A stretch of 64,000 nucleotides of DNA, taken from contig NZ_NHOU01000001.1 of the NCBI RefSeq assembly GCF_002179555.1, positions 1 through 64,000 on the forward strand, in the 5' to 3' direction. This DNA comes from Salinicola salarius (GTDB lineage Bacteria > Pseudomonadota > Gammaproteobacteria > Pseudomonadales > Halomonadaceae). The position numbers and the translations under genes are program-made. The number at the start of each line of letters is the position of its first letter. Position 1 is the stretch's first letter. Below are positions 17,736 through 26,931 of this stretch, piece after piece. Under the pieces are notes generated by a model. That model made no database searches. It was not told where the DNA came from and worked only from the letters and a program-made list of their open reading frames with translations.

Positions 17736-17767
17736 GCCGGGCGATGTCGAGCGAGACGTCGCCCGGC
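17736..17767. terminator. Hairpin between the two GST genes
   Basis: GCCGGGCGATGTC (17736-17748) pairs with GACGTCGCCCGGC (17755-17767) apart from one G-U wobble, with loop GAGCGA. No T run follows, so termination strength is uncertain. Confidence 0.5.
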
Positions 17768-17825
17768 GCAAGGCCTATCCTGACAGCATCCGGCTTACCG
17801 CCGGTCGTCACGACAGGAGCCTGTG

Positions 17826-18515
17826 ATGATCGATCTCTACTACTGGACGACCCCCAACGGTCACAAGATCACGCTTTTTCTCGAGGAAGCGGGGCTCGAC
17901 TACCGGATTCATCCGGTCAATATCGGCAAGGGCGAGCAGTTCACGCCCGAGTTTCTCGAGATCGCCCCCAACAACCGCATCCCCGCGATCGTCGATCGCG
18001 CCCCGGCCGACGGCGGCCAGCCGCTGTCGCTGTTCGAGTCCGGTGCGATTCTCGAATATCTCGCCGACAAGAGCGGCAAGTTTCTGCCCAAGAGCGGGCG
18101 CCAGCGCTATCGCGTACTGCAGTGGCTCTATTGGCAGATGGGCGGGCTGGGGCCGATGGCGGGTCAGAACCATCATTTCCGCAACTACGCGCCGAAGAAA
18201 ATCGATTACGCCATCGAGCGCTATATCAACGAGACCTCGCGGCTCTATCGCGTGCTCGACAAGCAGCTCGATGACAACGACTTCGTCGCCGGCGACGACT
18301 ACTCCATCGCCGACATGGCGATCTGGCCGTGGATCAAGCCCTACGAGAAGCAGGGCCAGGATCTGGAGGATTATCCTAGCCTGCAGCGCTGGTTCGAGCG
18401 GGTCGGCGCGCGCGAAGCGGTCATTCGCGCCTACGAGAAGGCCGAGGAGATCAACCCGCAGAACAACGTGGAAATGACCGACGAGGCGCGCAAGCACCTG
18501 TTCGGGCAGCAGTAG
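17826..18515 (+). CDS. yfcG: Nu-class glutathione transferase / disulfide-bond oxidoreductase YfcG
   Basis: 229 residues closely resembling E. coli YfcG, which uses glutathione to reduce disulfides and has peroxidase activity. Conserved stretches include TPNGHKITLFLEEAGLDYR (the TPNG active-site region), APNNRIPAIVD, LSLFESGAILEYLADKSG and GLGPMAGQNHHFRNYAP. AGGAG precedes the ATG, with an in-frame GTG one codon earlier. A strong terminator follows. Confidence 0.92.
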   Translation: MIDLYYWTTPNGHKITLFLEEAGLDYRIHPVNIGKGEQFTPEFLEIAPNNRIPAIVDRAPADGGQPLSLFESGAILEYLADKSGKFLPKSGRQRYRVLQWLYWQMGGLGPMAGQNHHFRNYAPKKIDYAIERYINETSRLYRVLDKQLDDNDFVAGDDYSIADMAIWPWIKPYEKQGQDLEDYPSLQRWFERVGAREAVIRAYEKAEEINPQNNVEMTDEARKHLFGQQ

Positions 18516-18567
18516 CGCCAGGGCCGTAACGCCAGGTTTGGCAACGTTTACGTCTATGTCTACGTCT

Positions 18568-18602
18568 ACGACAACGCCGGCTTCGGCCGGGGTTGTCGTT
18601 TT
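18568..18602. terminator. Bidirectional rho-independent terminator
   Basis: A stem ACGACAACGCCGG / CCGGGGTTGTCGT with one mismatch and loop CTTCGG, followed by TTTT on the plus strand. It lies between convergent yfcG and the dehydrogenase gene. A short TACGTC-like hexamer run (18548-18571) adjoins it. Confidence 0.75.
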
Positions 18603-18607
18603 GCGTT

Positions 18608-19564
18608 CTAGGCGGCGAAAAACTCCCGAACCTGACGGAAGGCGGTGGAAAAGTAGAGTTCGTAGGTGTCCTTCTCGACGAAGCCGATATGCGGTGTCGC
18701 CAGTACGCGAGGGTGCGTCTGGTAAGCGCTGGCACCCTCGGGCTCGTTCTCGAACACGTCCAGCGCCGCCGCGCCGGGACGGCCGGCATCCAGCGCGTCG
18801 AGCAGGGCGCCGGGGCGGATCAGCTCGGCACGGCTGGTGTTGACCAGCAGGGCATCGGCGCGCATCGCCGCCAGATCCTCCGGGGTGATCATGCCGCGGG
18901 TGTCGCGGTTGAGCTTGAGATGCAGGCTGACCACGTCGCAGCGGGCGAGAAAGGCGTGACGATCGGGTTCGAACGCCACGCCCAGCTCGAAGGCGCGACC
19001 GGCGCTGCCCTCTCTTCCGTGGGCGATGACGTTCATGCCGAAGGCCTGGGCGTAGCCGGCGACCCGGCTGCCGATCTTGCCCAGTCCCCAGATCCCCAGC
19101 GTGCGCCCGTGAACGGCATGGCCCAGCGACTCCGCTTCCAGGCGCTCGTTGGTGCGCTGCCAGTCGCACTCGGCCTGTCGGGCGAGATAGCCGCCCAGAC
19201 GCCGACAGCCCGCCATGATCAGCAGCCAGGTGAGCTCCGCCGGCGCGATCGGCGAGCCGCCGCCATCACGAACGGCGATGCCCAGTTCCTTGCAGGCCTC
19301 GACATCGATGGCCGAGGAGAGTCGCCCGGTCTGGACCACCAGCTTGAGGTTAGGCAACTGCTCAAGCAGTTCGCGGGTCAACGAGGTGCGTTCGCGGATC
19401 AGGATGATGGCGTCGCTGTCCAACAGGCGGGCGGGCAGTGCCTGGTCGTCGAGATGTCGATGTTCGATGTCCAGGCGCACGTCGCTGCCGTCGAGTTCGT
19501 GGGCGGCGTCGAGAAAGGCACAGCATCCCTGATAGTCGTCCAAGACCGTAACCGTTATCGACAT
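18608..19564 (-). CDS. D-2-hydroxyacid dehydrogenase family protein
   Basis: 318 residues. The NAD-binding Rossmann motif is LGIWGLGKIGSRV (156-168); the catalytic set is Arg245 (NTSRAEL), Glu274 and His292 (TPHIGFVEKDT). Members reduce 2-keto acids to D-2-hydroxy acids or the reverse; the substrate is not evident. It is the last gene of a minus-strand series beginning with the amino-acid ABC transporter, 96 bases after the ATPase gene, so it may process the 2-oxo acid formed from the imported amino compound (inference). ATG 19564 is preferred to an upstream start for homology. Confidence 0.9.
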   Translation of the reverse strand: MSITVTVLDDYQGCCAFLDAAHELDGSDVRLDIEHRHLDDQALPARLLDSDAIILIRERTSLTRELLEQLPNLKLVVQTGRLSSAIDVEACKELGIAVRDGGGSPIAPAELTWLLIMAGCRRLGGYLARQAECDWQRTNERLEAESLGHAVHGRTLGIWGLGKIGSRVAGYAQAFGMNVIAHGREGSAGRAFELGVAFEPDRHAFLARCDVVSLHLKLNRDTRGMITPEDLAAMRADALLVNTSRAELIRPGALLDALDAGRPGAAALDVFENEPEGASAYQTHPRVLATPHIGFVEKDTYELYFSTAFRQVREFFAA

Positions 19565-19660
19565 GACAGCTCCCTCGAAATGATGGCGTTGTCGCATTGT
19601 TGGCACTTTCGCCATCGGCTGTCGAGTCGCTTTCACCGTCTTCGGTTGCCGGTCTCCGGT

Positions 19661-20542
19661 TCAACTCTCTTCCCGTTCCAGGAACTTGCGTACCCGCTCG
19701 GTACTGGGGTTGGTGAAGAAGGTCTCCGGATCGGCCTTTTCGATGATCAACCCCTTCTCCAGAAACACCACCTGATCGGAGACGGCGCGGGCGAAGGCCA
19801 TCTCGTGGGTGACGATGACCATGGTGTAGCCCTCGGCGGAGAGATCCTTGATCACCGACAGCACCTCGCCGACGAGCTCCGGGTCCAGCGCCGATGTCGG
19901 CTCGTCGAACAGCATCACCTGCGGTTGCATGGCCAGCGCCCGGGCGATCGCCACGCGCTGCTTCTGGCCGCCGGAGAGCGTATTGGGGTAGGCATCGGCC
20001 TTGGGCGACATGCCCACCTTCTCCAGCAGCTCCCGCGCGTGGGCTTCGGCCTCGGCCTTCGATTTGCCGAGCACGTGGATCGGCGCTTCGGTGACGTTGT
20101 GCAGCACGTTGAGATGCGGCCACAGGTTGAAGCTCTGGAACACCATGCCGGTGCGAGCGCGTACCCTGGCCAGCTCGCGCACCGGCATCGGCCGACCGGC
20201 ATCGTTGACGCCGATGCGCTGGCCGCCGATATGGATGCTGCCGCGGTCGGGCTGCTCCAGCCAGTTGATGCAACGCAGCAGTGTCGACTTGCCGGAGCCG
20301 GACGAGCCCAGGATCGTCACCACGTCGCCCTCGCGCACCTCCAGATCCACGTCGCGCAGGACCTCGACGCCATCGAAGCTTTTCGAGAGATGGCGGATCG
20401 ACACCGCGATCTGCTCGGGGGCGGTCATCCGGGAGGCGGAGATTTCAGGCATGGCTTTCTCGGCCCCGGCTTTCTCGGAATCGGTCTTATCGGTGGTGGT
20501 CGTCTCGGACACGGCTTTCTCGGACGTGTTTTTCTCAAACAT
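19661..20542 (-). CDS. Polar amino-acid ABC transporter ATP-binding protein
   Basis: 293 residues; GlnQ/HisP-type ATPase that energises import. Seen: Walker A GSSGSGKST (79-87), Q-loop VFQSFNLWPHLNV, signature LSGGQKQRVAIARAL, Walker B MLFDEPTSALDPE and the switch VTHEMAFAR. The ATG overlaps the upstream permease stop by 8 bases. Oddly, about 40 low-complexity residues rich in Glu, Lys, Ser and Thr (repeated EKA, SEK) precede the domain; the family usually begins near residue 44 here (IAVSIRHLSKSF). An internal start at Met39 is possible. Confidence 0.93.
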   Translation of the reverse strand: MFEKNTSEKAVSETTTTDKTDSEKAGAEKAMPEISASRMTAPEQIAVSIRHLSKSFDGVEVLRDVDLEVREGDVVTILGSSGSGKSTLLRCINWLEQPDRGSIHIGGQRIGVNDAGRPMPVRELARVRARTGMVFQSFNLWPHLNVLHNVTEAPIHVLGKSKAEAEAHARELLEKVGMSPKADAYPNTLSGGQKQRVAIARALAMQPQVMLFDEPTSALDPELVGEVLSVIKDLSAEGYTMVIVTHEMAFARAVSDQVVFLEKGLIIEKADPETFFTNPSTERVRKFLEREES

Positions 20543-21200
20543 GGTCGAATCCCCGTTTGGCGCTGAAGCGGCCACATTGCTTGATGATGATTTCCATGAC
20601 CACGCTGACCGCCCAATAGAAGCCGATGACCACGATGAAGGCCTCGGTGGGAATGAAATAGGTGCCCGACAGGCTGTTGGCGGCGGCGGTCAGCTCGCGC
20701 ACGGTGATGATCACCAGGAAGGCGGTGTCCTTGAGTGCATAGATCAACTGATTGCCCAGCAGCGGCCGGGTCTGCATCACGATCTGGGGCAGAATCAGGC
20801 GGAAGAACATCTTGCCCTTGGTGAAGCCGTGGGCCTTGGCGGCTTCGACCTGACCGGGCGGAAAGGTCAGTCGCGCGCCGCGGAATATCTCGGCGAAGTA
20901 GCAGCCGTGGTAGACCGCCAGTGCCCCGACGCCGGACCACCAGGCATCGAGACGAATATCGAACGCCGGCAGGCCGTAGTAGAGCAGATAGGCCAGGATC
21001 AGAAACGGCAGCATCCGCATGCCGTCGATGAACACCCGCAGCGGCACGGTCAGGCGGGGTCGGCTGCCCTCCAGCAGATAGAGCATCCCGCAGCCGATCA
21101 CGAACGCGGCGCTGACCGACAGGCCGAAGATCTCCATCGTGCTCAGGAATCCGCTCCAGAACTGATCGCGGGCGCTCCACAGAATTTCCCAGTTACTCAT
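20535..21200 (-). CDS. Polar amino-acid ABC transporter permease (second)
   Basis: 221 residues, HisM/QM type with about five membrane segments. The EAA loop that contacts the ATPase is visible as GQVEAAKAHGFTKGKMFFRL, followed by ILPQIVMQTRPLLGNQLI. Its end overlaps the ATPase start by 8 bases, and it follows the other permease by 23 bases, so the two probably form a heterodimer. Confidence 0.92.
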   Translation of the reverse strand: MSNWEILWSARDQFWSGFLSTMEIFGLSVSAAFVIGCGMLYLLEGSRPRLTVPLRVFIDGMRMLPFLILAYLLYYGLPAFDIRLDAWWSGVGALAVYHGCYFAEIFRGARLTFPPGQVEAAKAHGFTKGKMFFRLILPQIVMQTRPLLGNQLIYALKDTAFLVIITVRELTAAANSLSGTYFIPTEAFIVVIGFYWAVSVVMEIIIKQCGRFSAKRGFDHV

Positions 21201-21223
21201 GACGCTTCCTCACCGTCCTTTTC

Positions 21224-21865
21224 TCACGTGGCCAGCCGGTTGGCGCGGCGTTCGGCCAGCCGCTGCAGCCAGACCAGACAACCGATCGCTGCCATGTAGA
21301 GCGCGCAGGCGACGAGGATCGGTGGCAGGGGTTCGTAGGTCACCGCGGAGATGCGGTTGGTGACGCGGGTCAGGTCGACGATGCCGATCACCGCGATCGC
21401 CGGGCTGCCCTTGATCAGAAACGACATCTCGTTGATCAGGCCGGGGAGGCTCGTGATCATCATCTGCGGCAGCATGATGCGCCGGAAGGTGACCCACGGC
21501 GTCATGCCGGCGGCCATGGCCGCTTCGCGCTGTTCGCGGGAGAAGTTGCGGAAGGCGCTGCGCCAGATCTCGGCGTTGAACGCCGTGGTGTTGAGCGTCA
21601 GCGCCAGAATGCCGGCAACGTTGCGGTCGAGGTTGAGTCCGAAGGTCGGGGCGCTGAGGAAGATGAACAGCGCCAGGGTGACCAGCGGCGTGGCGCGGGC
21701 GAGGCTGATGTAGAGGACCAGGATCTGGTCGACGACAGGAATGCGGGCAATGCGGATCAGGGCCAGGATCAGGCCGGCCGTCACCCCCAGGGCGATCGAT
21801 ACGCCGGAGATCCAGACGGTCGTCCAGGCGCCTTCCAGCAGCATTTGCCAGGCACTGGCGTTCAT
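21224..21865 (-). CDS. Polar amino-acid ABC transporter permease (first)
   Basis: 213 residues, HisQ/GlnP type. The EAA loop reads REAAMAAGMTPWVTFRRIML, and an upstream AEIWRSAFRNF is typical. Five hydrophobic segments are predicted by eye. It lies between the solute-binding protein and the second permease on one strand. Confidence 0.92.
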   Translation of the reverse strand: MNASAWQMLLEGAWTTVWISGVSIALGVTAGLILALIRIARIPVVDQILVLYISLARATPLVTLALFIFLSAPTFGLNLDRNVAGILALTLNTTAFNAEIWRSAFRNFSREQREAAMAAGMTPWVTFRRIMLPQMMITSLPGLINEMSFLIKGSPAIAVIGIVDLTRVTNRISAVTYEPLPPILVACALYMAAIGCLVWLQRLAERRANRLAT

Positions 21866-21896
21866 GGGCGGCTCCCGAAAGCCTGAGAATGGGAAT

Positions 21897-21921
21897 GGCG
21901 CCGCGTGGAGTCCGCGGCGCC
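21897..21921 (-). other. Intercistronic hairpin after the solute-binding protein gene
   Basis: GGCGCCGCG and CGCGGCGCC form a perfect 9-bp stem with a 7-base loop in the 104-base gap between the binding-protein gene and the first permease. Such hairpins commonly protect the abundant receptor transcript and attenuate the permease part; that role is inferred. Confidence 0.55.
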
Positions 21922-21969
21922 GCTACCGATGTGGCGCGTCATGCGATGTGACGGGTCAGGCAGCCGGGA

Positions 21970-22875
21970 TCAGTCGTCCAGGCCGGCCAGTTCGTGGAAC
22001 TGATCGACGCTGGTCAGCGGCTCGGTGGGCAGGTCGGGGAAGCTCTCGCCGAACCATTTTTCCTGCAGTTCGGCCAGGCGTCCGGTCTCGCGCATGTGAT
22101 CGAGGAAGCCGTTCATGTACTCGAGCAGTTCCGGGCTGTTCTTCGGAATCGGCCAGGAGACGTAGCCGGCACCGGAAACCGCCGGGCCCTTGGCGAAGAC
22201 GTCCGGCTTGGAGGCGACCAGGGTGTTGACCGGCACGGCGGAATCGATGACGAAGTCGAGACGGCCATTGGCCAGATCGGCGAAGGCTTCGGGGTAGGAT
22301 TCGTACTGCACCACCTCGCCCAGCTCGCCGTCGTTGTCCTCGAGCATCTTCTTCAGTTCCGGCAACCGCGACAGCAGCACGCTGCCTGCCTGTACGCCGA
22401 GCGTCTTGCCGCTCAGATCGGCAACGCTCTCGATACTGTCGTCGCCGACACGCTTGATCGCAAAGTGCTGGGCGGAGGCGTAGGGCGCGGTGTAGTTGAA
22501 CACCCGCAGGCGCTCATCGGAGACCGACGCGCCGGTCAGCGCCATGTCGTACTGGCCGGTAGAGACGGCGGCCAGCAGGCCGGTCCAGGGCAGGATGTCC
22601 TGGCGGACCTCGAAGTCGGCGTAGTTGCGCAACTCCTCGAGCATGTCGGTGTTGAAGCCCTTGGCGTTGCCGTCCTCTATGAAGTTGAACGGCGCGTAGT
22701 TGTCCTCCGTCGCCACGCTCAGGTAGCCGCGGCTTTCGATCTCGGGCAGGTCGGCGGCGAAGGCCGTCAGCGACAGGGTCGACAACGACAGCGCCACCAG
22801 CGTACCGGCCATGGCCTTGGCAGCGAGGCTGGGCAGGTGGAAGGCGTTCGGTTTACGGGTCGGGAAGCGCATCAT
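21970..22875 (-). CDS. Amino-acid ABC transporter substrate-binding protein
   Basis: 301 residues, family 3 periplasmic receptor. A signal peptide runs to about residue 41 (hydrophobic MAGTLVALSLSTLSL, cleavage after AFA). The mature part shows YLSVATEDNYAPFNFIEDG, the GFNTDMLEEL strand, and GQYDMALTGASVSDERL, as in receptors for polar amino acids. The ligand cannot be assigned. Two adjacent ATGs (22875, 22872) follow GAGAGGG; the first has better spacing. It starts the ABC operon. Confidence 0.9.
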   Translation of the reverse strand: MMRFPTRKPNAFHLPSLAAKAMAGTLVALSLSTLSLTAFAADLPEIESRGYLSVATEDNYAPFNFIEDGNAKGFNTDMLEELRNYADFEVRQDILPWTGLLAAVSTGQYDMALTGASVSDERLRVFNYTAPYASAQHFAIKRVGDDSIESVADLSGKTLGVQAGSVLLSRLPELKKMLEDNDGELGEVVQYESYPEAFADLANGRLDFVIDSAVPVNTLVASKPDVFAKGPAVSGAGYVSWPIPKNSPELLEYMNGFLDHMRETGRLAELQEKWFGESFPDLPTEPLTSVDQFHELAGLDD

Positions 22876-23007
22876 GGAATACACCCTCTCGTTGTTGTTG
22901 GCGATGGTGATTGCGTACCGTGACCCCACCCTAAAGAATCCCGAAGCGGTTGCTATAGAGCCAGTTGCCGGACATTGGCTGGCCAGATCGCCGTTGCCGC
23001 CGGCCAG

Positions 23008-23910
23008 TCAGTCGAGCGCCTTCAGCGCCGCAATCAGCGCATCGAAGGGCTCGCCGACGAAGCCGATACCCACCAACTGGCCGGTGCTCGGACGCGGCGC
23101 GGTGGGCGTCCATTCGGCCCGCCCGCCGCTCCATTGGAAGACGTAGTGTCGCCCGTCGGCGCGGAGGATGCCTTTGGCCCGCGCCAGCCCCTCGGCGTGG
23201 CGGGTCAGCAGGGTTTCCAGCGAGCGTCGCGTGACCGAAGGAGGGAGATCGATGGCAAAGCGCTGCCAGTCCGGGTCGCGTTCATCCGTGCGGCGGACTG
23301 TCACCGGTTGCGCTGTCGTGGGTTGCGGGCGCGCGCCGGGGCGGGAAGCGCCGCCGGTAACGGTCGCCACAGGGTTGAGCGCCTGGATCCGGGCCATCAG
23401 GCGATCCCGTGCGTCGCTGTCGAGGGCGTCGCCGCGGTTGAGCGAGAGCGTATCGGCGCTGGCGATCTGCTCTTCCACCAGCGAGGCGACGCGGCCGTCG
23501 TCCAGCCGCTGCGCGAGACTCGCCAGGTCGACCAGGGTGACGATGCGCTCCAGGCGGAAGCGTCGCGCCACGCGAATCATGTCGGCAATCCGTCGCGGGC
23601 GGGCCACGCCGCTGGTCTCGATGATCAACGCGGCAGGCGGCTCCGGCCAGCGGCCGATACGTGAGAGCTGAGTGCCCAGCTCGTCGCTCAGCGAGCAGCA
23701 GAGGCAACCGCTGCTGAGCTTGAGCAGGCGCTCTCCGGCGTAGTCGATCAGCTCCGCATCGACATTGATGGTGCCGAAGTCGTTGACCAGTACCAGGGTG
23801 CCGGGCGTCACGCCGTCCCGCAGGTGCGCGTTGAGCCAGGTGGTCTTGCCGGCGCCGAGGTAGCCGGCCACCACGATCACCGGGATCGGGCCGGCGTCCG
23901 GCTCAGACAT
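23008..23910 (-). CDS. CobW/P47K-family GTPase (COG0523)
   Basis: 300 residues, a G3E-family GTPase that typically inserts or traffics metals such as zinc. Walker A is GYLGAGKTT (16-24); the metal-binding motif GCLCCS contains Cys69, 71 and 72; IETSGVARP is the Walker B/switch region; a CobW C-terminal domain follows. The usual NKxD base-specificity motif reads LNRGD, with Arg for Lys. Its ATG overlaps the amidohydrolase stop by 8 bases, so it may metallate that enzyme (inference). Confidence 0.88.
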   Translation of the reverse strand: MSEPDAGPIPVIVVAGYLGAGKTTWLNAHLRDGVTPGTLVLVNDFGTINVDAELIDYAGERLLKLSSGCLCCSLSDELGTQLSRIGRWPEPPAALIIETSGVARPRRIADMIRVARRFRLERIVTLVDLASLAQRLDDGRVASLVEEQIASADTLSLNRGDALDSDARDRLMARIQALNPVATVTGGASRPGARPQPTTAQPVTVRRTDERDPDWQRFAIDLPPSVTRRSLETLLTRHAEGLARAKGILRADGRHYVFQWSGGRAEWTPTAPRPSTGQLVGIGFVGEPFDALIAALKALD

Positions 23911-25531
23911 TGTCGAACACCCGGCCACCGACGACCGTCGCGGCGACGCCGATCGATGCCAGCCGCTCCAGCGGCACCTCGCGCGGGTCTTCGTCGAGCA
24001 CCGCCATGTCGGCGAACTTGCCCACCTCCAGGCTGCCGACGCGATCGTCCAGCTTGAGGGTGTAGGCCGCGTCCAGCGTGATCAGGCGCAGCGCCCGCTC
24101 CACGCTCAGCGCCTCGTTGGACCCCAGCACCTCGCCGCTGGCGGTCTGGCGGGCGACGGCACACCACGCGGTGAACAGCGGTGCCAGCGGCGTGACCGGG
24201 GCATCGCAGTGCGCCGCGATCGGTATGCCCAGGCGATCCGCCGAGGCCAGCGGTTCGAGACGCTGGCAGCGTTCGAATCCCAGCGTGCGGGTGCGATGAA
24301 TGTCGCCCCAGTAGTAGAGGTGGTTGGCGAACATGTTGAGGCACACTCCGAGCCGCGCCGCGCGTTTCAGTTGGGCGTGGCTGATGATCTGGCAATGCTG
24401 CAGGGTGTGGCGATGATCGGCCCGCGGCCACAGCTCCAGCGCCGATTCGATGGCGTCCAGCATCAGCTCGACGGCCTCGTCGCCGTTGGTGTGGATATGC
24501 AACTGCAGCCCGGCCTGGTGATAACGGTGAACGATCTCGGTCAGACGTTCCGGCTCGGCGTTCCACATGCCGTTGGGCGAGCCGTCGTGATAGCCCGGCC
24601 ACATGAGACGTGCGGTGTAGCCCTGGATCGAGCCGTCGGTCATCAGCTTGACCAGTCCGAAGTGCAGCTTGTCGCTGCCCAGTTCGCGGCAATTCAACAA
24701 CCGCTCGATGCCGGCTTCCGGCGTATAGGTCAGCGCGCTCATTGCCGGCGCCAGGCGCATGGGTACGTCAGGCTTTCCGCAGGTGCGTCGCATGCTTTCG
24801 ACGCCGGTCTCGCTCAGCGGGTTGTAGAGATCGGTCAACGTGGTCACGCCGTGGCGCTGGCCGATGCGCGCGTAGCGTTCCAGCGTCGCTTCCTCGCTGC
24901 CGCGATCGAAGAGATCGAGGTCGAGGGTGTCGAAGATCGCGAACATCGCCGCCATTTCGCGCAGTTCGCCGTTGGGACGGCCGTCGTCGAAGGTCATCAC
25001 GCCTTCGATGTCGGCCTGCGATTCGAGCCCGGAGGCGCGCAACATGGCGCTGTTGACGGTCATCATGTGCAGGTTGGCATGGATGACCACGATCGGACGC
25101 TCGGCGTCGACGGCATCGAGATCGTCGCGGTCGAGTCGGCGCTGGGGGAAGTAGATCGGATCGAAGCCCCAGGCGATCAGCGGCGTGTCTGCCGGCAGCC
25201 TGGCCACCTGCTCGCCGAGATGGCGCTGCAGCGAGGCGATCTCGGTCAGTCCCGGCCAGGTATGACCGTCGGGGTCCTGGCGCGGGAAGAAGCCGGCGTA
25301 GGGATATTCCCACAGCACGCCTTCCAGCGCGTGGCTGTGACCCTCGACGAAGCCGGGCAGAATGACCTTGTCGGCGAAACGCTCGTCGAGTTCGAAGTCT
25401 CCCAGATCCGACAGCGTTTCCAGCGAGCCGACGCCGAGAATCCGGCCGTCGCGCACCGCGATGTGGGTGGCCTCAGGCTGTGAGGGGTTCATGGTCAGAA
25501 TGCGCCGTGCGGCGAAGATGCGATGGTTCAT
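23903..25531 (-). CDS. YtcJ-like metal-dependent amidohydrolase
   Basis: 542 residues of the amidohydrolase superfamily (YtcJ/ExoA type). Metal ligands are visible: GFVEGHSHALEG near the N-terminus, LQLHIHTNGDEAV, and AAHCDAPVTPLAP, with the closing VGSLEVGKFADMAVLDEDP that typifies these enzymes. It should hydrolyse an amide or related C-N bond; the substrate is unknown. Translation is coupled on both sides: ATGA overlap with gltS upstream and an 8-base overlap with the CobW gene downstream. Confidence 0.88.
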   Translation of the reverse strand: MNHRIFAARRILTMNPSQPEATHIAVRDGRILGVGSLETLSDLGDFELDERFADKVILPGFVEGHSHALEGVLWEYPYAGFFPRQDPDGHTWPGLTEIASLQRHLGEQVARLPADTPLIAWGFDPIYFPQRRLDRDDLDAVDAERPIVVIHANLHMMTVNSAMLRASGLESQADIEGVMTFDDGRPNGELREMAAMFAIFDTLDLDLFDRGSEEATLERYARIGQRHGVTTLTDLYNPLSETGVESMRRTCGKPDVPMRLAPAMSALTYTPEAGIERLLNCRELGSDKLHFGLVKLMTDGSIQGYTARLMWPGYHDGSPNGMWNAEPERLTEIVHRYHQAGLQLHIHTNGDEAVELMLDAIESALELWPRADHRHTLQHCQIISHAQLKRAARLGVCLNMFANHLYYWGDIHRTRTLGFERCQRLEPLASADRLGIPIAAHCDAPVTPLAPLFTAWCAVARQTASGEVLGSNEALSVERALRLITLDAAYTLKLDDRVGSLEVGKFADMAVLDEDPREVPLERLASIGVAATVVGGRVFDNV

Positions 25532-26931
25532 GAGGGATTGGGCTCCTGAATCGAGGCGGTCCGGTTGCCCCGGCCACGCTGCCATTTCAGCAGCAGCGGG
25601 ATGCAGACCAGCATCAGTACCACGTAGCCGCCGAAGATCGCCAGGTAGCTCCCGGTGCCGAGGGAGGGCGCGATCGGGGCGACGAAGAACAGCGTCGGAA
25701 TGTTGACCACGATGATCGCGATGTTGAAGAACGCCAGCTCCTTGGGAACGGAGGTGCTGAAGTCGGCATCCAGCATGCGCAACAGCAGCAGCCCCGTGCC
25801 GGTGGAGCCGCAGCAGCAGCCGAAGGCGGTGACGGCACGTTCCGGCCCGAGCCGGCCGCTGAGCTTGCCGATCGCCATCGCGCCGAGAAAGGTGACCAGC
25901 GTCACGGCGACCGCGATGAGCAGGATCGGCACCAGCAGCGCCGACAGCACGGCAATCTGGATGCTCATCAGGGTGGCCACGACCATGAAGTCGACGGACC
26001 CGCTGGTGATGCGCTTGAGCGTGTCGTCATCGACCTTGTCGGCCCAGCCGAACCGGTCGATCGCCATTCGCATCAGCACGCAGACCGTCAGCCCGTGGAT
26101 GAAGAACAGGTTGTAGCTGAAGAACACCGACAGCACCTGATTGCCGGCCACCAGCGGTTGCATCGCGCTCAGCCATACGTAGGTGATGACATAGGCCACG
26201 CCCAGCAGGCCCAGATGCCAGGCCAGCGAGTCGACGGTGCCGGAATGCGAGACCTGTCTGCCGGCCGAAGGCTGTGTCTCGACGGTGTGGAAGCCGCGAA
26301 CGAAGTCGTCGTCCAGCGTCGAATTGCGGTTGGTGTTGAGCCCTCGCTTGAGGAAATGGCGCGCGGCCGGCACGCCGACGACGAAGGCGGCCACGAAGCC
26401 CAGCGAGGCGAAGATGACGCCGACCTGCGCGGCGTTGGCGATGCCGTAATCGTTCTCCCAGATCGTGCCGTAGGTCAGCGCCTGGCCCGGCCCCTGGGTG
26501 AATCCGTGGGTGACGATGGCGCCGAGCAGCGGGCTGAGGTCGCTGCCGGTGATCAGGTCGTAGCCCGCCATCAGACCGTAGCCGATCACGGCCTGGGCGC
26601 CGAGGCTGGCGGTCCAGATCAGCGTCAGCCACAGCCCGCCGCCGACGATGCCCTGGCGCTGCTCTCCGGCGGCCGGTTTGGGGCTGCCGGTCAGACACAG
26701 CGACATGAAGCTCAGGGTGAAGAAGTGGAAGGCGAGTGCGGTGAAGTCGGAAGGGCCATAGCCGGGAATCAGTCCCGAGGAGAGCCCGACGAAGCCGATG
26801 ATGCCGGCGACGATACTGCCGGGAATCAGGCTGGCCCGTAGCCAGGGAAGGCGGCTGCGCAGCAGGCTGCCGACAACCAGCAGGGCGGCGATCAGCGCGA
26901 AGGCGATGACGCCATGGAAGGTGCTGCCCAT
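25528..26931 (-). CDS. GltS-family sodium/glutamate symporter-like transporter
   Basis: 467 residues, about ten hydrophobic segments. Family features include GSIVAGIIGFVGLSSG, IVTHGFTQGPGQALTYG and FGCCCGSTGTGLLLLRMLD, repeated glycine-rich loops as in GltS. It is longer than E. coli GltS (401). GltS imports glutamate with sodium; a related dicarboxylic or N-acyl amino acid is possible given the downstream amidohydrolase. ATG 26931 follows GAGGAC; the stop overlaps the amidohydrolase start as ATGA. Confidence 0.85.
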   Translation of the reverse strand: MGSTFHGVIAFALIAALLVVGSLLRSRLPWLRASLIPGSIVAGIIGFVGLSSGLIPGYGPSDFTALAFHFFTLSFMSLCLTGSPKPAAGEQRQGIVGGGLWLTLIWTASLGAQAVIGYGLMAGYDLITGSDLSPLLGAIVTHGFTQGPGQALTYGTIWENDYGIANAAQVGVIFASLGFVAAFVVGVPAARHFLKRGLNTNRNSTLDDDFVRGFHTVETQPSAGRQVSHSGTVDSLAWHLGLLGVAYVITYVWLSAMQPLVAGNQVLSVFFSYNLFFIHGLTVCVLMRMAIDRFGWADKVDDDTLKRITSGSVDFMVVATLMSIQIAVLSALLVPILLIAVAVTLVTFLGAMAIGKLSGRLGPERAVTAFGCCCGSTGTGLLLLRMLDADFSTSVPKELAFFNIAIIVVNIPTLFFVAPIAPSLGTGSYLAIFGGYVVLMLVCIPLLLKWQRGRGNRTASIQEPNPS

